Below are positions 1 to 8,311 of a stretch of DNA of 64,000 nucleotides, piece after piece. Under the pieces are notes generated by a model, which saw only the letters and a list, made by a program, of their open reading frames with translations, did not search any database and was not told the origin of the DNA. The stretch is from Flavobacterium sp. Lineage in GTDB: Bacteria; Bacteroidota; Bacteroidia; Flavobacteriales; Flavobacteriaceae. The position numbers were made by a program, and so were the translations under genes. The DNA lies in NCBI GenBank assembly GCA_020403245.1, contig JADBYA010000009.1:1-64000 (forward strand), written 5' to 3'. Position 1 is the first letter of the stretch, and the number at the start of each line of letters is the position of its first letter.

Positions 1-190
1 GAACCAAACTACCAAAAGGATAGCGACATTTTGTATAAGAACGTGTTGTAAATGTATTAAAAAAAGCAACTCAAAATGAATTGCTTTTTGTTTTATTACA
101 GCTCAAAGTGAGGACACTTTGCATAGCACGTTAGTTTTTATTTAGAACTCTTTGAGCAGCTGGGGGACACTTTGCGCAGCTCGTTAGTTT
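1..190 (-). repeat. Rhs-cassette junction repeat, copy 1
   Basis: This is the first of four copies of the sequence separating the displaced Rhs tips; it aligns with positions 2135-2232, 4260-4434 and 6474-6568. Read on the minus strand it holds a terminator-like hairpin and then codons running into the Rhs core (CRYPFGSLV, continued beyond the left edge). Another Rhs tip should therefore lie immediately left of the window. The part from 100 to 210 also contains a degenerate internal duplication (GACACTTTGC...TTAGTTTTTAT...AGAACTC appears twice). Confidence 0.8.
61..89 (-). terminator. Rho-independent-type terminator hairpin in junction repeat
   Basis: The arms AAAAAGCAA and TTGCTTTTT flank an 11-nt loop and, on the minus strand, are followed by a T run. 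The same hairpin recurs in all four junction repeats, just before the Rhs-core codons. It would end transcription from the preceding immunity gene. Confidence 0.65.
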
Positions 191-293
191 TTATCTAGAA
201 CTCATCGCGCAGCTGGCAAAAAACATATCTATGCTTTATTAGATGCTTTCTTGAGAGATGCTAAAACTAAAAAAGCCTATAGCTCTTAAAAAC

Positions 294-326
294 CCAAAAA
301 AAAACACGCCTAAAAGCGTGTTTTAA
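294..326. terminator. Terminator hairpin after the TPR-like immunity gene
   Basis: AAAACACGC and GCGTGTTTT form a 9-bp stem with a 6-nt loop. An A run on the left becomes a T run on the minus strand, so it fits termination of the minus-strand toxin/immunity pair ending at 397. Confidence 0.7.
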
Positions 327-396
327 ATTTTCATCTCTATTGTGCAAACAGTTTAAAAAACTGCGCTAACGGTTACCCAATAGCCAAGCCATAGGG

Positions 397-1062
397 TTAT
401 TCGGTGTTGTTAGTTTTAATTTCTGTAACCATCGATTTGTACTGGCTTTCAGCTATAATTACACCTCTGTAAAAATAATCTATAAACTTATTAAAGTCAA
501 TAGGATTAATACCTTCATCATTTTTAAAAATAGACTTAATATTTTCATAAGCATTTTGAAATGCAATTTTACATTCATCTTTCTTATCTAAACTTTTATA
601 ATATTTACCAACCAAATAATATGGAAAAGAACTCAAAGGATCTTTCTCGATATAATCTAAAAGTAGTTTATAATATCTTTCAGGTTTTTTTTCACGATAA
701 TAAAATGCTTTGGTTAAAAATAGTATATTGTAGTATTGATAAGATACAGATAGTTTTTCTATACATTCCTCGATCAAAACTAGTGTTTCATCTTTAATAT
801 CTCCTATATACATATCTTCAATATATGATTTCAATATTACAGACTTTAAATCAAAATGTGATATTGTTAAAATTTCATTTAATAATTCTAAAGCAAAAAT
901 ATGGCTATCTGCATAAACAGATGTATTTGTATGTAATAACGCCAAATTAAATTTAGCATTTAAATCTAACGGATTGTCTTCACAAAATTTTTCTAAAAAA
1001 GAAATAGCATCAAATTCTTTTCCGTTTTCGTAATAATTTTCAATTCTGTCTTTATAATTCAT
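397..1062 (-). CDS. Putative immunity protein, TPR-like helical repeat
   Basis: This 221-residue soluble protein is rich in paired amphipathic helices. FDAISFLEKFCEDNPLDLNAKFNLALLH and the stretch around PFYYLVGKYY resemble tetratricopeptide repeats, and no signal peptide or membrane segment is visible. Its ATG overlaps the stop of the upstream Rhs-tip gene by one base (TAATG), the usual layout of a polymorphic toxin followed by its cognate immunity gene and a hint of translational coupling. A cytoplasmic immunity protein suggests the partner toxin acts in the cytoplasm. The immunity role is inferred from position only; I do not recognise a specific immunity family. Confidence 0.6.
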   Translation of the reverse strand: MNYKDRIENYYENGKEFDAISFLEKFCEDNPLDLNAKFNLALLHTNTSVYADSHIFALELLNEILTISHFDLKSVILKSYIEDMYIGDIKDETLVLIEECIEKLSVSYQYYNILFLTKAFYYREKKPERYYKLLLDYIEKDPLSSFPYYLVGKYYKSLDKKDECKIAFQNAYENIKSIFKNDEGINPIDFNKFIDYFYRGVIIAESQYKSMVTEIKTNNTE

Positions 1063-2141
1063 TATTTTATTACATTAACTTTTGTCGCATCTCTAGCTAT
1101 TTGCTCCCCTTTTACTACATTAACAGACCTTACAGCACCGTTTTCTACACTAGCACTAATTGTTGCAGACTTTCCATTTATTTTTGTGTAAATATAATTT
1201 TCTCCCTCTTTCAATAAACTCATTTTCTCATTTATTGTTTTTGTAGCATTATGCAAAATCTCTTTTTTAGTGCCTAAGTCTAAAATTCCATTTTTTAAAT
1301 GTTTAGCAGAAAAAATATGTCTTTCAGCATATTTCGCATATAATGCTTTTGGGTTGAATGTAACCCTAGAAGTTGATTGTACAACACTATTAACATTTGT
1401 TTCGGCAATTTTAAGTGAATTTTTAGCAAGTTCTTTTACTGCAAATTTGCTTAATCCTTTTATTAAATAATAACCGTCAACGATTGCAAACATTGTTTCT
1501 TCTGCTCTGATAACAGTTTCTGCAAAATCAACACTTGATGCTCTGTTAACAGCACCACGGAAACGCATCCCATCCTCTCGTATATCGCTATAATGTTCCA
1601 TTACTTCAGGAGCTGCTTGTAAAAGTGTTCCTAAATAAGCGTTATCGTCTACTGGTATTGTAATTAGACCAAATAATCCATCAACACTTTTTGATAATGG
1701 AAGTTTATTGTCATATGCTTCTGTGGATGTTTCATTTGGAGTTCTATCGCTTTTAAAAGGATGAAATTCAACAGTTGCTCCTTGAGGAGAATGCATAAAG
1801 AAAGTATGCTCACTGTTATTTTTAATGATTTCGGAAGATAAAGTTAATTGTGTGTGAGCTTTACCGTCTTTATCAAGCATTTGTTGTGTTTTATAATAGA
1901 AATGTATTTCGTCATTTCCGTCAGCATCAACATTATTAACTGGATTATTATCTGCAAACTGATAAGGACTTAACCAAGGTTTATTGACTTTATCTGTTTT
2001 GAACCATCTTCCAATTCTAGTATCAAGCATTCTTTCGCCAAAATCTAAACTATTCCCCTCGCCTTTAACTTCATCATCCTTCTCCATACCATTAAACCCG
2101 TAACGATATGAAGATGAGCTACCATGACGGTTTGGAACCAA
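1062..2141 (-). CDS. Displaced Rhs core tip with unknown C-terminal toxin (tip A)
   Basis: Residues 1-75 are a Bacteroidota Rhs repeat-associated core: VPNRHGSSSSYRYGFNG, EKDDEVKGEG, DTRIGRW, then the closing NNPVNNVDADG. The remaining ~280 residues are unrelated to the other tips. The C-terminal ~100 residues (AERHIFSAKHLKNGILDLG, later two glycine-bounded strands) look like a small nuclease-type toxin domain, possibly of the EndoU/colicin-E5-like RNase group, but this is a weak structural guess. The first codon is TTG and is really an internal Leu of the Rhs core: the frame stays open upstream through CRYPFGSL to a stop in the junction repeat, with no ATG. The gene is therefore probably a silent, displaced tip. 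Confidence 0.75.
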   Translation of the reverse strand: MVPNRHGSSSSYRYGFNGMEKDDEVKGEGNSLDFGERMLDTRIGRWFKTDKVNKPWLSPYQFADNNPVNNVDADGNDEIHFYYKTQQMLDKDGKAHTQLTLSSEIIKNNSEHTFFMHSPQGATVEFHPFKSDRTPNETSTEAYDNKLPLSKSVDGLFGLITIPVDDNAYLGTLLQAAPEVMEHYSDIREDGMRFRGAVNRASSVDFAETVIRAEETMFAIVDGYYLIKGLSKFAVKELAKNSLKIAETNVNSVVQSTSRVTFNPKALYAKYAERHIFSAKHLKNGILDLGTKKEILHNATKTINEKMSLLKEGENYIYTKINGKSATISASVENGAVRSVNVVKGEQIARDATKVNVIK

Positions 2142-2232
2142 ACTACCAAAAGGATAGCGACATTTTGTATAAGAACGTGTTGTAAATGTATTAAAAAAAG
2201 CAACTCAAAATGAATTGCTTTTTTGTTTTATT
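2135..2232 (-). repeat. Rhs-cassette junction repeat, copy 2
   Basis: This copy is near-identical to positions 1-98. On the minus strand it contains the hairpin and the codons CRYPFGSLV that run directly into the Rhs core of tip A. Similarity ends soon after the T run at about 2232, where the sequence becomes the unrelated region downstream of the membrane immunity gene. Confidence 0.85.
2195..2224 (-). terminator. Terminator hairpin in junction repeat copy 2
   Basis: AAAAAGCAA/TTGCTTTTTT stem with an 11-nt loop, between the membrane immunity gene and tip A. Confidence 0.65.
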
Positions 2233-2361
2233 TTTATCATTTACCACTCGAAGGGATTCGCGCGGCAGCGGGGGGTAGTTTTTGGTTTTAAGTGTACAAT
2301 AATCATAAGAAATCTTATTCGCTCTTAAAAGTATATTAACGTATGCGTATCATTACGATTT

Positions 2362-2877
2362 TTAGTCATTTTCTTTTTTACTTTCGATGAATTTTGCAAT
2401 TTTATTGTTGTTTGTCATCAATAAATATCCAATTATAATTTTAAAAAAGGTGAAAATTATCCATCCTGTATTTGGATAATCATTTAATGAATTTCTTTGT
2501 TGAAAAAAAATAAAAATGTCTTTTATTAAAATTGGAATATTTTCCACGAGCATTATTCCACCGATTACAATTGTTGAAATTGAAATTATTGTAAAACTTT
2601 TAGAATTTAGTTCTATATGTTCATTTTTAAAATCTCTATCAAGCTTTAATTTATCTATTACCCAAGACGTTTTAAACAAGCAAATTTTAAACACAATATA
2701 ATAAATTATCAAAATTAGCAATAGAATTAAATTTAATATTATGAGACTCTCATTATCTCCGCTTTCATAAGCATAATACATAGTAGAAAACCATTGAGGT
2801 ATAATTGTTAATGCTCCTAAAACTAAAAGCATTCCTAAAATTTTTATTAATATTGTCCAGAAGGTTTTGATTGTCAT
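2362..2877 (-). CDS. Polytopic membrane protein, candidate immunity protein
   Basis: This 171-residue protein has four hydrophobic segments (about residues 9-30, 43-68, 94-115 and 139-157) and a charged tail ESKKEND. It follows the single-pass protein at 2912-3283 by about 34 nt on the same strand and belongs to the tip B cassette. Multi-pass immunity proteins usually protect against toxins acting on or from the membrane, which fits the hydrophobic C-terminal domain of tip B. No family recognised; the function is inferred from context. Confidence 0.55.
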   Translation of the reverse strand: MTIKTFWTILIKILGMLLVLGALTIIPQWFSTMYYAYESGDNESLIILNLILLLILIIYYIVFKICLFKTSWVIDKLKLDRDFKNEHIELNSKSFTIISISTIVIGGIMLVENIPILIKDIFIFFQQRNSLNDYPNTGWIIFTFFKIIIGYLLMTNNNKIAKFIESKKEND

Positions 2878-2911
2878 TATATTTTTTTGTTTTTCATTTT
2901 TATAACCGAAC

Positions 2912-3283
2912 TTAATTATATTTAAAACCTGCCTTTATGATATCTGAAGAGTCAGTAATTTCATTATCTAAATATATTCTAGAATATTTAGGTTCGACGG
3001 TTGATAGCTCAACTCTATAATATTTATTTATAATATGCCGTTTATCATTATCAACATATTCACCAGAAAAATGCTTTTCATTATTAAAGTAAAAATAATA
3101 TCTTGCATATGTGAAGCTCCTCTTTGATTTTATCTCATATATTTTCGCAACAGTTGAAAATCTGTTCTTGTCAATTATTTTGTTTTTGTTTTTTTGGCTA
3201 TTGAATGCAAAATAAACAAGCAAACTTATTGAGATAAAAAAAATTGAAGCTGATATCTTTTCGTTTCTAGTCATAAAAATCAA
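2912..3283 (-). CDS. Single-pass membrane protein, candidate immunity protein
   Basis: A 123-residue protein with one N-terminal membrane segment (about residues 11-27, ASIFFISISLLVYFAF) and an extracytoplasmic, strand-rich domain with many Tyr/Lys residues (RSFTYARYYFYFNNEKHF). The ATG overlaps the stop of the tip B toxin by 4 nt (ATGA), so the two are probably translationally coupled. Together with the multi-pass protein downstream it would form a two-component membrane immunity set. The function is inferred from position. Confidence 0.55.
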   Translation of the reverse strand: MIFMTRNEKISASIFFISISLLVYFAFNSQKNKNKIIDKNRFSTVAKIYEIKSKRSFTYARYYFYFNNEKHFSGEYVDNDKRHIINKYYRVELSTVEPKYSRIYLDNEITDSSDIIKAGFKYN

Positions 3284-4266
3284 AATCCACTACCTGTTTT
3301 CTTTTTGTTCCTGAACGATTTATCTATTTCAAAATCAGAAAATGTATTTATAACAGATTTTAAATCGTCTCCCAATTTATTTTCAAATGTTTCAATAGCT
3401 CCTTTTTTAGTAAAGTCTAATATATTTGCTGCGGCTTTATAGGTAACGGTGGATGGTGTTTTCCCTATAAAAGAACCTAAAAAGTTGGAACCGAATGTTG
3501 AAAAGAATTCTGTATCAAAATTATGAGCTTTCATACCAAAACTTCCATCCTCTAAGAAACCCACAAAAATATTTGACTCTCCAAAATTAGATAAAAAAGG
3601 GTTACCTACAACACTCGCAAAGACAGTTTGAGAATAATTAAAATTGTCAAAACCGTTATTATACATAAGTTGTCCTACTATATTTGCCATACCGTTGAAA
3701 AGAGCTGTTCTGCCAGACGTTTGCCACAGAGATGAACCAAAATAAGAGTTTGCATCCAAAGCTGCTAATGAACTTGTACCTCCTACACCAGCAGCTAAAT
3801 AATTACTTAACAAAGATGTTCCATACCATGTTGTATAAGAAGCATATGCAGCAGAAGTAGCATATGCAGCAGGTACTGCTACAGGAACAGCTCCTATTGC
3901 TACACCGGCAATTGGAGCACCTGCATTTGCAGCGGAAGCTCCCGGACTCTTCCATGGTTCTTTTCTCAACTTAGGTGGTGTTGGAAATAACAACCCCATA
4001 ATAACACTTCCAGCAGCGGTATTAGATTCTTCCAATCCTTCAAGTTCTACGAATTGAATCGGCTTATTACCACTAAAACTATATGGTGTGTACCAAGGAT
4101 ATTTTTTTGTTAGTGGGTCAATCGCAAAAAACCTCCCCACCCTCGGGTCGTGCATTCTAAAAGTGTAGTTTAAAGACTTCCCTTCGCCTTTTATCTCATC
4201 ATCTTTTTCTTGCCCTTGAAAGCCGTAACGATAGTCAGCTGTTGAGCCATGACGGTTTGGCACCAA
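3280..4266 (-). CDS. Displaced Rhs core tip with hydrophobic C-terminal toxin (tip B)
   Basis: Residues 1-78 are an Rhs core of the second subtype in this array ([20 protein letters not shown], then [15 protein letters not shown], closing NKPIQFVELEGLE). The variable part starts with a Pro-containing linker and an Ala/Gly-rich hydrophobic segment (about residues 115-175, GAPIAGVAIGAVPVAVPAAY), then a domain with no family I recognise. The hydrophobic segment and two membrane-bound downstream proteins suggest a membrane-active toxin or one delivered across the membrane. It begins at a TTG that is an internal codon of the core; no ATG precedes it. Confidence 0.72.
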   Translation of the reverse strand: MVPNRHGSTADYRYGFQGQEKDDEIKGEGKSLNYTFRMHDPRVGRFFAIDPLTKKYPWYTPYSFSGNKPIQFVELEGLEESNTAAGSVIMGLLFPTPPKLRKEPWKSPGASAANAGAPIAGVAIGAVPVAVPAAYATSAAYASYTTWYGTSLLSNYLAAGVGGTSSLAALDANSYFGSSLWQTSGRTALFNGMANIVGQLMYNNGFDNFNYSQTVFASVVGNPFLSNFGESNIFVGFLEDGSFGMKAHNFDTEFFSTFGSNFLGSFIGKTPSTVTYKAAANILDFTKKGAIETFENKLGDDLKSVINTFSDFEIDKSFRNKKKTGSGF

Positions 4267-4434
4267 ACTACCAAAAGGATAGCGACATTTTGTATAAGAA
4301 CGTAAGGTAAAGATATTAAAAAAAGCAACTCAAAATGAATTGCTTTTTGTTTTATTACAGCTCAAAGTGAGGACACTTTGCGCAGCTCGTGTAGCACGTT
4401 ACTTTTTATCTAGAACTCTTTTCGTAGCTGGGAA
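4260..4434 (-). repeat. Rhs-cassette junction repeat, copy 3
   Basis: This copy aligns with positions 1-190, including the hairpin, the CRYPFGSLV codons and the GACACTTTGCGCAGC tail. It differs from the other copies around 4302-4316 (CGTAAGGTAAAGATATT instead of the CGTGTTGTAAATGTATT form). Confidence 0.85.
4320..4349 (-). terminator. Terminator hairpin in junction repeat copy 3
   Basis: AAAAAGCAA/TTGCTTTTT stem between the exported candidate immunity gene (4436-5434) and tip B. Confidence 0.65.
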
Positions 4435-4435
4435 G

Positions 4436-5434
4436 CTACTTTCTGAAAATAATATTTTCTGAGTTATATGGATATTTTTTTATTATAACAATTTTTTTGT
4501 CTAAATCCTTGATTTCACATTCTGTTCCATGATTTTTACCATTTAAATCAGTATAAAAAGTCGACAAACTACCTGTTTTCAAAACTTTTTCCATATCAAC
4601 AATCAAATAATCAATCTCATAAACATTTGTAAAATTTTTAAATTTCAGCTTATTTAATATAAAAACTAATTTCCTATTATTTTTGATTTCCTTAGATGCA
4701 ATAAAATACGAGTCAAAACTTATTAAACTATCTTGATTAATTTTAACTAATGTAGGGTAGGCTTCATATGGAATACAATATTTGTAAGGGATTAAACTTT
4801 TTAACGACTCTACTTTTTTTCTTGTAAATTTTATATTTAAATCATTTATGGTCGGTATTTCATTAAAAGAGGGTTTATATGATTCAAGATTCACAGTGGA
4901 ATCATTATTTTCAAACTCATATCTATAAAAAAACACTTCGTCGTTATTGTTCTGAATAAAATTAAACTTTTCTAACAGTATTGAAGCAATAGAATTAGAC
5001 TGAATATATGTGTCAGCCAATTTATCAAAAATCAATGTATTATTATGTTTATCAATGAGACTATACAAAATACTATATACTTTTTCAGTCAAATTAATAT
5101 CCGAAACTTGCATTAAAACTATAGCCTTTCTATCATTTTCTAAATTCATTCTCCCTACTGAATAAAACCTGTTTCGAATAGTGTCTGTCAACTTAATAAA
5201 AGGTTCACCATTGTCGTCTTTTAAGCCGTTTTTAATTTCAAAATATGAAAGTTTATTTTTCAGCATTTTCTTTTCATCAATTTTTTCTAAAGTTATTTGA
5301 TCGAATATTATTGGAAACTTTTCTAATAAAGGGAATTTCTCAAAAAGAATATTAATATCTTTAGTTTGAGATCTTGCAAAGAAGAAATTACTACTAATGA
5401 TAATAGTTATAATTATTTTGTTTGTTCTAAACAT
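4436..5434 (-). CDS. Exported protein of unknown function, candidate immunity for tip C
   Basis: This 332-residue protein has an N-terminal signal peptide (KIIITIIISSNFFFARS, probable cleavage after ARS-Q), so the mature protein is periplasmic or surface-exposed. No lipobox and no further membrane segment are visible. It starts 6 nt after the stop of tip C on the same strand and is the only gene before the next junction repeat, so it is the positional immunity candidate. An exported immunity protein would suggest a toxin acting in the cell envelope. At 332 residues it is large for an immunity protein, so it could instead be a co-inherited accessory gene. No family recognised. Confidence 0.5.
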   Translation of the reverse strand: MFRTNKIIITIIISSNFFFARSQTKDINILFEKFPLLEKFPIIFDQITLEKIDEKKMLKNKLSYFEIKNGLKDDNGEPFIKLTDTIRNRFYSVGRMNLENDRKAIVLMQVSDINLTEKVYSILYSLIDKHNNTLIFDKLADTYIQSNSIASILLEKFNFIQNNNDEVFFYRYEFENNDSTVNLESYKPSFNEIPTINDLNIKFTRKKVESLKSLIPYKYCIPYEAYPTLVKINQDSLISFDSYFIASKEIKNNRKLVFILNKLKFKNFTNVYEIDYLIVDMEKVLKTGSLSTFYTDLNGKNHGTECEIKDLDKKIVIIKKYPYNSENIIFRK

Positions 5435-5440
5435 TTTTTA

Positions 5441-6406
5441 TCAATCGCTTTTCTCTGTTTTTTTATCGCCTTCTCTAACTCTCTCTTTAGTAGACATGGA
5501 TTCTATATAAACATCGGTTCCAACATTCTCTTCCAAATTTTCCCATTCAACATCAACCTCTAACCTTATCACAATTCCATTCGGATTTTTTACATCATTA
5601 ACTTTAACTGTACTATTTGAATTTAACTTCTCTACTTGTCTTATTTCGACATTAGAACCAGAAAGATTGTCCAATAGCTCTTTAATATATGGGCTTCTTA
5701 TGTCTGTCGCTTCAATAACAACTTTCGGCACTAATCTGTAATCTACAACGGTACTTTTGGACTTTTCTTCTTTTACTTTAACAAATTTTTCTCCAAAAAC
5801 TTTTGCATAAGCTTTAGATGTTGACGAATTTTCAGAAGTACTCCCCTTCATTTTATCAAGTTCTCCTTTAAATCTTAATATCACGGGAGACGATTTTTCA
5901 TTAAATTCCTGCACTAATTCACTTGCTCCCATTTTAGTATTATATTCACTTTTTAATGTAAATTTGAGTCCTCCAGTATCCAATTCACCTACATTGACAC
6001 TCATAGGTTTACCGAATGAAGTTTGACCAAATTGAGTCCAACCTCCAAATTTTATACATTTTGAATGATCATCAGTATATTTTATTACACCAAATTTAAT
6101 GTCTGATTCAAAAACAACTCTTGTATTGAATTTCAAAGTCTCACAATCTTGTTCATTAATTACTCTAAACGATTCCAATCCTTCTAATTCACCTGAATCA
6201 ATCACTCTATTTTCGCTAAAAGCATAAGGTGAATTCCACGGATATTTTCCTTCCAAAGGATCAATCGCAAAAAACCTCCCCACCCTCGGGTCGTGCATCC
6301 TAAAAGTGTAATTGAGTGAATTCCCTTCCCCTTTTATTTCATCATCTTTTTCTTGCCCTTGGAAGCCGTAACGGTAGTCAGTAGTTGAGCCATGACGGTT
6401 TGGCAC
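5441..6406 (-). CDS. Displaced Rhs core tip with unknown C-terminal domain (tip C)
   Basis: Residues 1-76 are an Rhs core nearly identical to tip B ([35 protein letters not shown], closing GELEGLE). The following ~245 residues are hydrophilic, Lys/Glu-rich and predicted mixed alpha/beta, ending in a charged tail. No toxin family is recognised. The first codon is GTG, again an internal Val of the core. Upstream the frame reads YDYCTFGSL and then meets a TAG, so unlike tips A and B the joint with the junction repeat is not conserved. The upstream ~60 bp (6415-6473) is specific to this cassette and looks like a second recombination point. Confidence 0.7.
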   Translation of the reverse strand: MPNRHGSTTDYRYGFQGQEKDDEIKGEGNSLNYTFRMHDPRVGRFFAIDPLEGKYPWNSPYAFSENRVIDSGELEGLESFRVINEQDCETLKFNTRVVFESDIKFGVIKYTDDHSKCIKFGGWTQFGQTSFGKPMSVNVGELDTGGLKFTLKSEYNTKMGASELVQEFNEKSSPVILRFKGELDKMKGSTSENSSTSKAYAKVFGEKFVKVKEEKSKSTVVDYRLVPKVVIEATDIRSPYIKELLDNLSGSNVEIRQVEKLNSNSTVKVNDVKNPNGIVIRLEVDVEWENLEENVGTDVYIESMSTKERVREGDKKTEKSD

Positions 6407-6473
6407 AAGGCTTCCAAAAGTACAGTAGTCATATAACTAAAAGACAGCTAGAATCTGAAACTAGTTCAGATTA

Positions 6474-6568
6474 AAGAACGTGTTGTAAATGTATTAAAAA
6501 AAGCAACTCAAAATGAATTGCTTTTTTGTTTTATTATAGCTCAAAGTGAGGGCACTTTGTCAGCTGGG
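6474..6568 (-). repeat. Rhs-cassette junction repeat, copy 4 (truncated)
   Basis: This copy aligns with the other three only from AAGAACGTGTTGTAAATG onward (hairpin plus the AGCTCAAAGTGAG tail). The codons leading into the Rhs core are replaced by cassette-specific sequence at 6415-6473. It marks the boundary between the tip D unit and the tip C unit. Confidence 0.8.
6498..6527 (-). terminator. Terminator hairpin in junction repeat copy 4
   Basis: AAAAAGCAA/TTGCTTTTTT stem downstream of the lipoprotein immunity gene ending at 6572. Confidence 0.65.
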
Positions 6569-6571
6569 GCA

Positions 6572-7168
6572 CTATTGGAATTTTATATTGAATAAATCTC
6601 TTTTTTTTATCCAAAAAAAGGATTTTTCATTATTTATATATTTTATTTTCACCCATTCTCCATTTTCTTGGAAGATTAATACAATATCATTTTTCACTAA
6701 ATAAGATTTCTTTTTTGTCAATTGGTTTGGACTTATATATAATGAACTTTTTTCTTGTTTTATAAAATCAAATTTACAATTTTCCCATTTTGAATTACTT
6801 GAATAATCAAAAGTCCATCCTCTCTTTATATCAATTATTCTTTGGCATGGTAATAACATTTCGTCTGTTTCAAATGTAATTATTTTATCGGAATAAGTTA
6901 AACTTCCTCTACTGATTGTTTCGTCAATAGGATTGTAAATAGAGATGAGCTTATTTTCATCTTCCAGTTTGCCCCAAAAAAACAATCTACAATTCACTTC
7001 TTCACTTATGTTAATATATCCATATAAATGTTCATTATCAATGAAAACTTCTAATTGTCCATCATCATATTTTCCGCATTTTATTTGTTTATTATTTTGA
7101 GCAGTACAGCTTAGTGTAATAATTATTAATGAAATATTTATTATTATTTTATTTAGATAATTTTTCAT
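6572..7168 (-). CDS. Lipoprotein, probable immunity to the muramidase toxin
   Basis: I start this gene at the ATG at 7168, because MKNYLNKIIINISLIIITLSC is a clear lipoprotein signal with the lipobox Cys at residue 21; the upstream in-frame Met only lengthens it with unlikely sequence. The start overlaps the last 20 nt of the toxin gene. The mature ~178 residues would be anchored in the envelope facing the periplasm. The C-terminal part (KKSYLVKNDIVLIFQENGEWVKIKY) is SH3-like. A periplasmic immunity protein is what a peptidoglycan-cleaving toxin requires, so location and partner agree. Immunity is inferred, not demonstrated. Confidence 0.68.
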   Translation of the reverse strand: MKNYLNKIIINISLIIITLSCTAQNNKQIKCGKYDDGQLEVFIDNEHLYGYINISEEVNCRLFFWGKLEDENKLISIYNPIDETISRGSLTYSDKIITFETDEMLLPCQRIIDIKRGWTFDYSSNSKWENCKFDFIKQEKSSLYISPNQLTKKKSYLVKNDIVLIFQENGEWVKIKYINNEKSFFWIKKRDLFNIKFQ

Positions 7169-8162
7169 ATTCTTTTTCCATTTTAACATCATATTTGTTG
7201 TCTTTATAACTTGGTCCATTATACAATTCTGCAAACTTCGTGAAATTTTTATCCTGCAATGCCTTTAACAATGAAGGGGTATTTTCAACGAAGTTTAAAA
7301 ATGAACTAACTTGTCCTTCATATGTAGCTTGAGCAGCTACAAACTCCTGAACGGAATTATATCCCGCTTCTTTATAGTTAAATCCCATTATTTGTCCAAA
7401 ACCATAAGATGTAGACATCATTGCAGCACTCTCATCAAGAGCAGTAGCTTTTTCATAAGTTTTTGGCCCGTGATACTTACTATCTCTTTCGCTATAATTA
7501 TAAACCAAATCACTGTTTGTTTTTGATAATTCATTAACATCATAACCCTCTTTTTTTAGATGTTTTTTAAATTGATGTCCCTCAAATCTGACTTTAACGC
7601 TACCATCATCATAAAACCCTCCTCCTGAAGATTCTACAATTGCAACTGCTTGTACTGCATTTGCGTCAGCATTTAATTTTTTCGCAATCGATTTATAGTC
7701 AATAGATGTACTAGCACTACTAGCGATTTCACCAGCACCAACTTTATTTAAAGCAGGCTTAGAGTCTTTATTAACTATAGGTACTGCGGGTTTGTTTGGA
7801 GCATTGTCAGGTAAACCAGGAGTTGTGCTTGAGCTAAATGTTTTGTCAAGCCACCTGCTAATGGAACTCTTCGTGCTTTCCCACCATTCATTACCCACAG
7901 TTTCAAATTGTGTCCTAGAACCGCCTTCTAATCCATCAATGTCAATATTTCTTATTGGATCGTTTTGGGCAAATTGATATGGTGTTAGCCAAGGATAAGA
8001 TTGAAATAAAGGATCTTGAGATAAAAATTTACCTATTCTTGCATCATAAATTCTAAAACCATAATCATATTGTACACCCTCTCCCTTCACTTCATCATCC
8101 TTTTCCTTTCCGTTAAACCCATAACGATATGAGGATGAGCTACCATGACGGTTAGGCACCAA
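7149..8162 (-). CDS. Displaced Rhs core tip with N-acetylmuramidase toxin (tip D)
   Basis: Residues 1-80 are the Rhs core (SSSSYRYGFNGKEKDDEVKG, DARIGKFLSQDPL, closing RNIDIDGLEG). A Ser/Pro/Asn-rich linker follows, then from about residue 155 a domain of the N-acetylmuramidase family (PF11860, formerly DUF3380): AVAIVESSGGGFYDDG with the catalytic-type Glu, VRFEGHQFKKHL, then MMSTSYGFGQIMGFN and FAELYNGPSY. It would cleave the glycan strands of target-cell peptidoglycan. The first codon is TTG, internal to the core; upstream the frame reads HIVDYYPFGSL back to a TGA. It is the first unit of the array, and no rhs backbone gene lies upstream of it. Confidence 0.85.
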   Translation of the reverse strand: MVPNRHGSSSSYRYGFNGKEKDDEVKGEGVQYDYGFRIYDARIGKFLSQDPLFQSYPWLTPYQFAQNDPIRNIDIDGLEGGSRTQFETVGNEWWESTKSSISRWLDKTFSSSTTPGLPDNAPNKPAVPIVNKDSKPALNKVGAGEIASSASTSIDYKSIAKKLNADANAVQAVAIVESSGGGFYDDGSVKVRFEGHQFKKHLKKEGYDVNELSKTNSDLVYNYSERDSKYHGPKTYEKATALDESAAMMSTSYGFGQIMGFNYKEAGYNSVQEFVAAQATYEGQVSSFLNFVENTPSLLKALQDKNFTKFAELYNGPSYKDNKYDVKMEKEYEKLSK

Positions 8163-8311
8163 ACTACCAAAAGGATAGTAATCTACTATGTGGTAATAGC
8201 AATAAAAATAAGAACTTCAGGTTGATCAAAAAACATCAAATTTGTCATTATTGATACAAAAACAACTAATATTTATCAAATATAAATATTATTTTTAAAC
8301 CATTAATTTCT

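Noticed and set aside
188..290. Short plus-strand open stretch reading KKHIYALLDAFLRDAKTKKA then a stop
   Set aside because: It looks protein-like but has no start codon and begins inside junction-repeat sequence; probably gene debris. Not enough to call a pseudogene.
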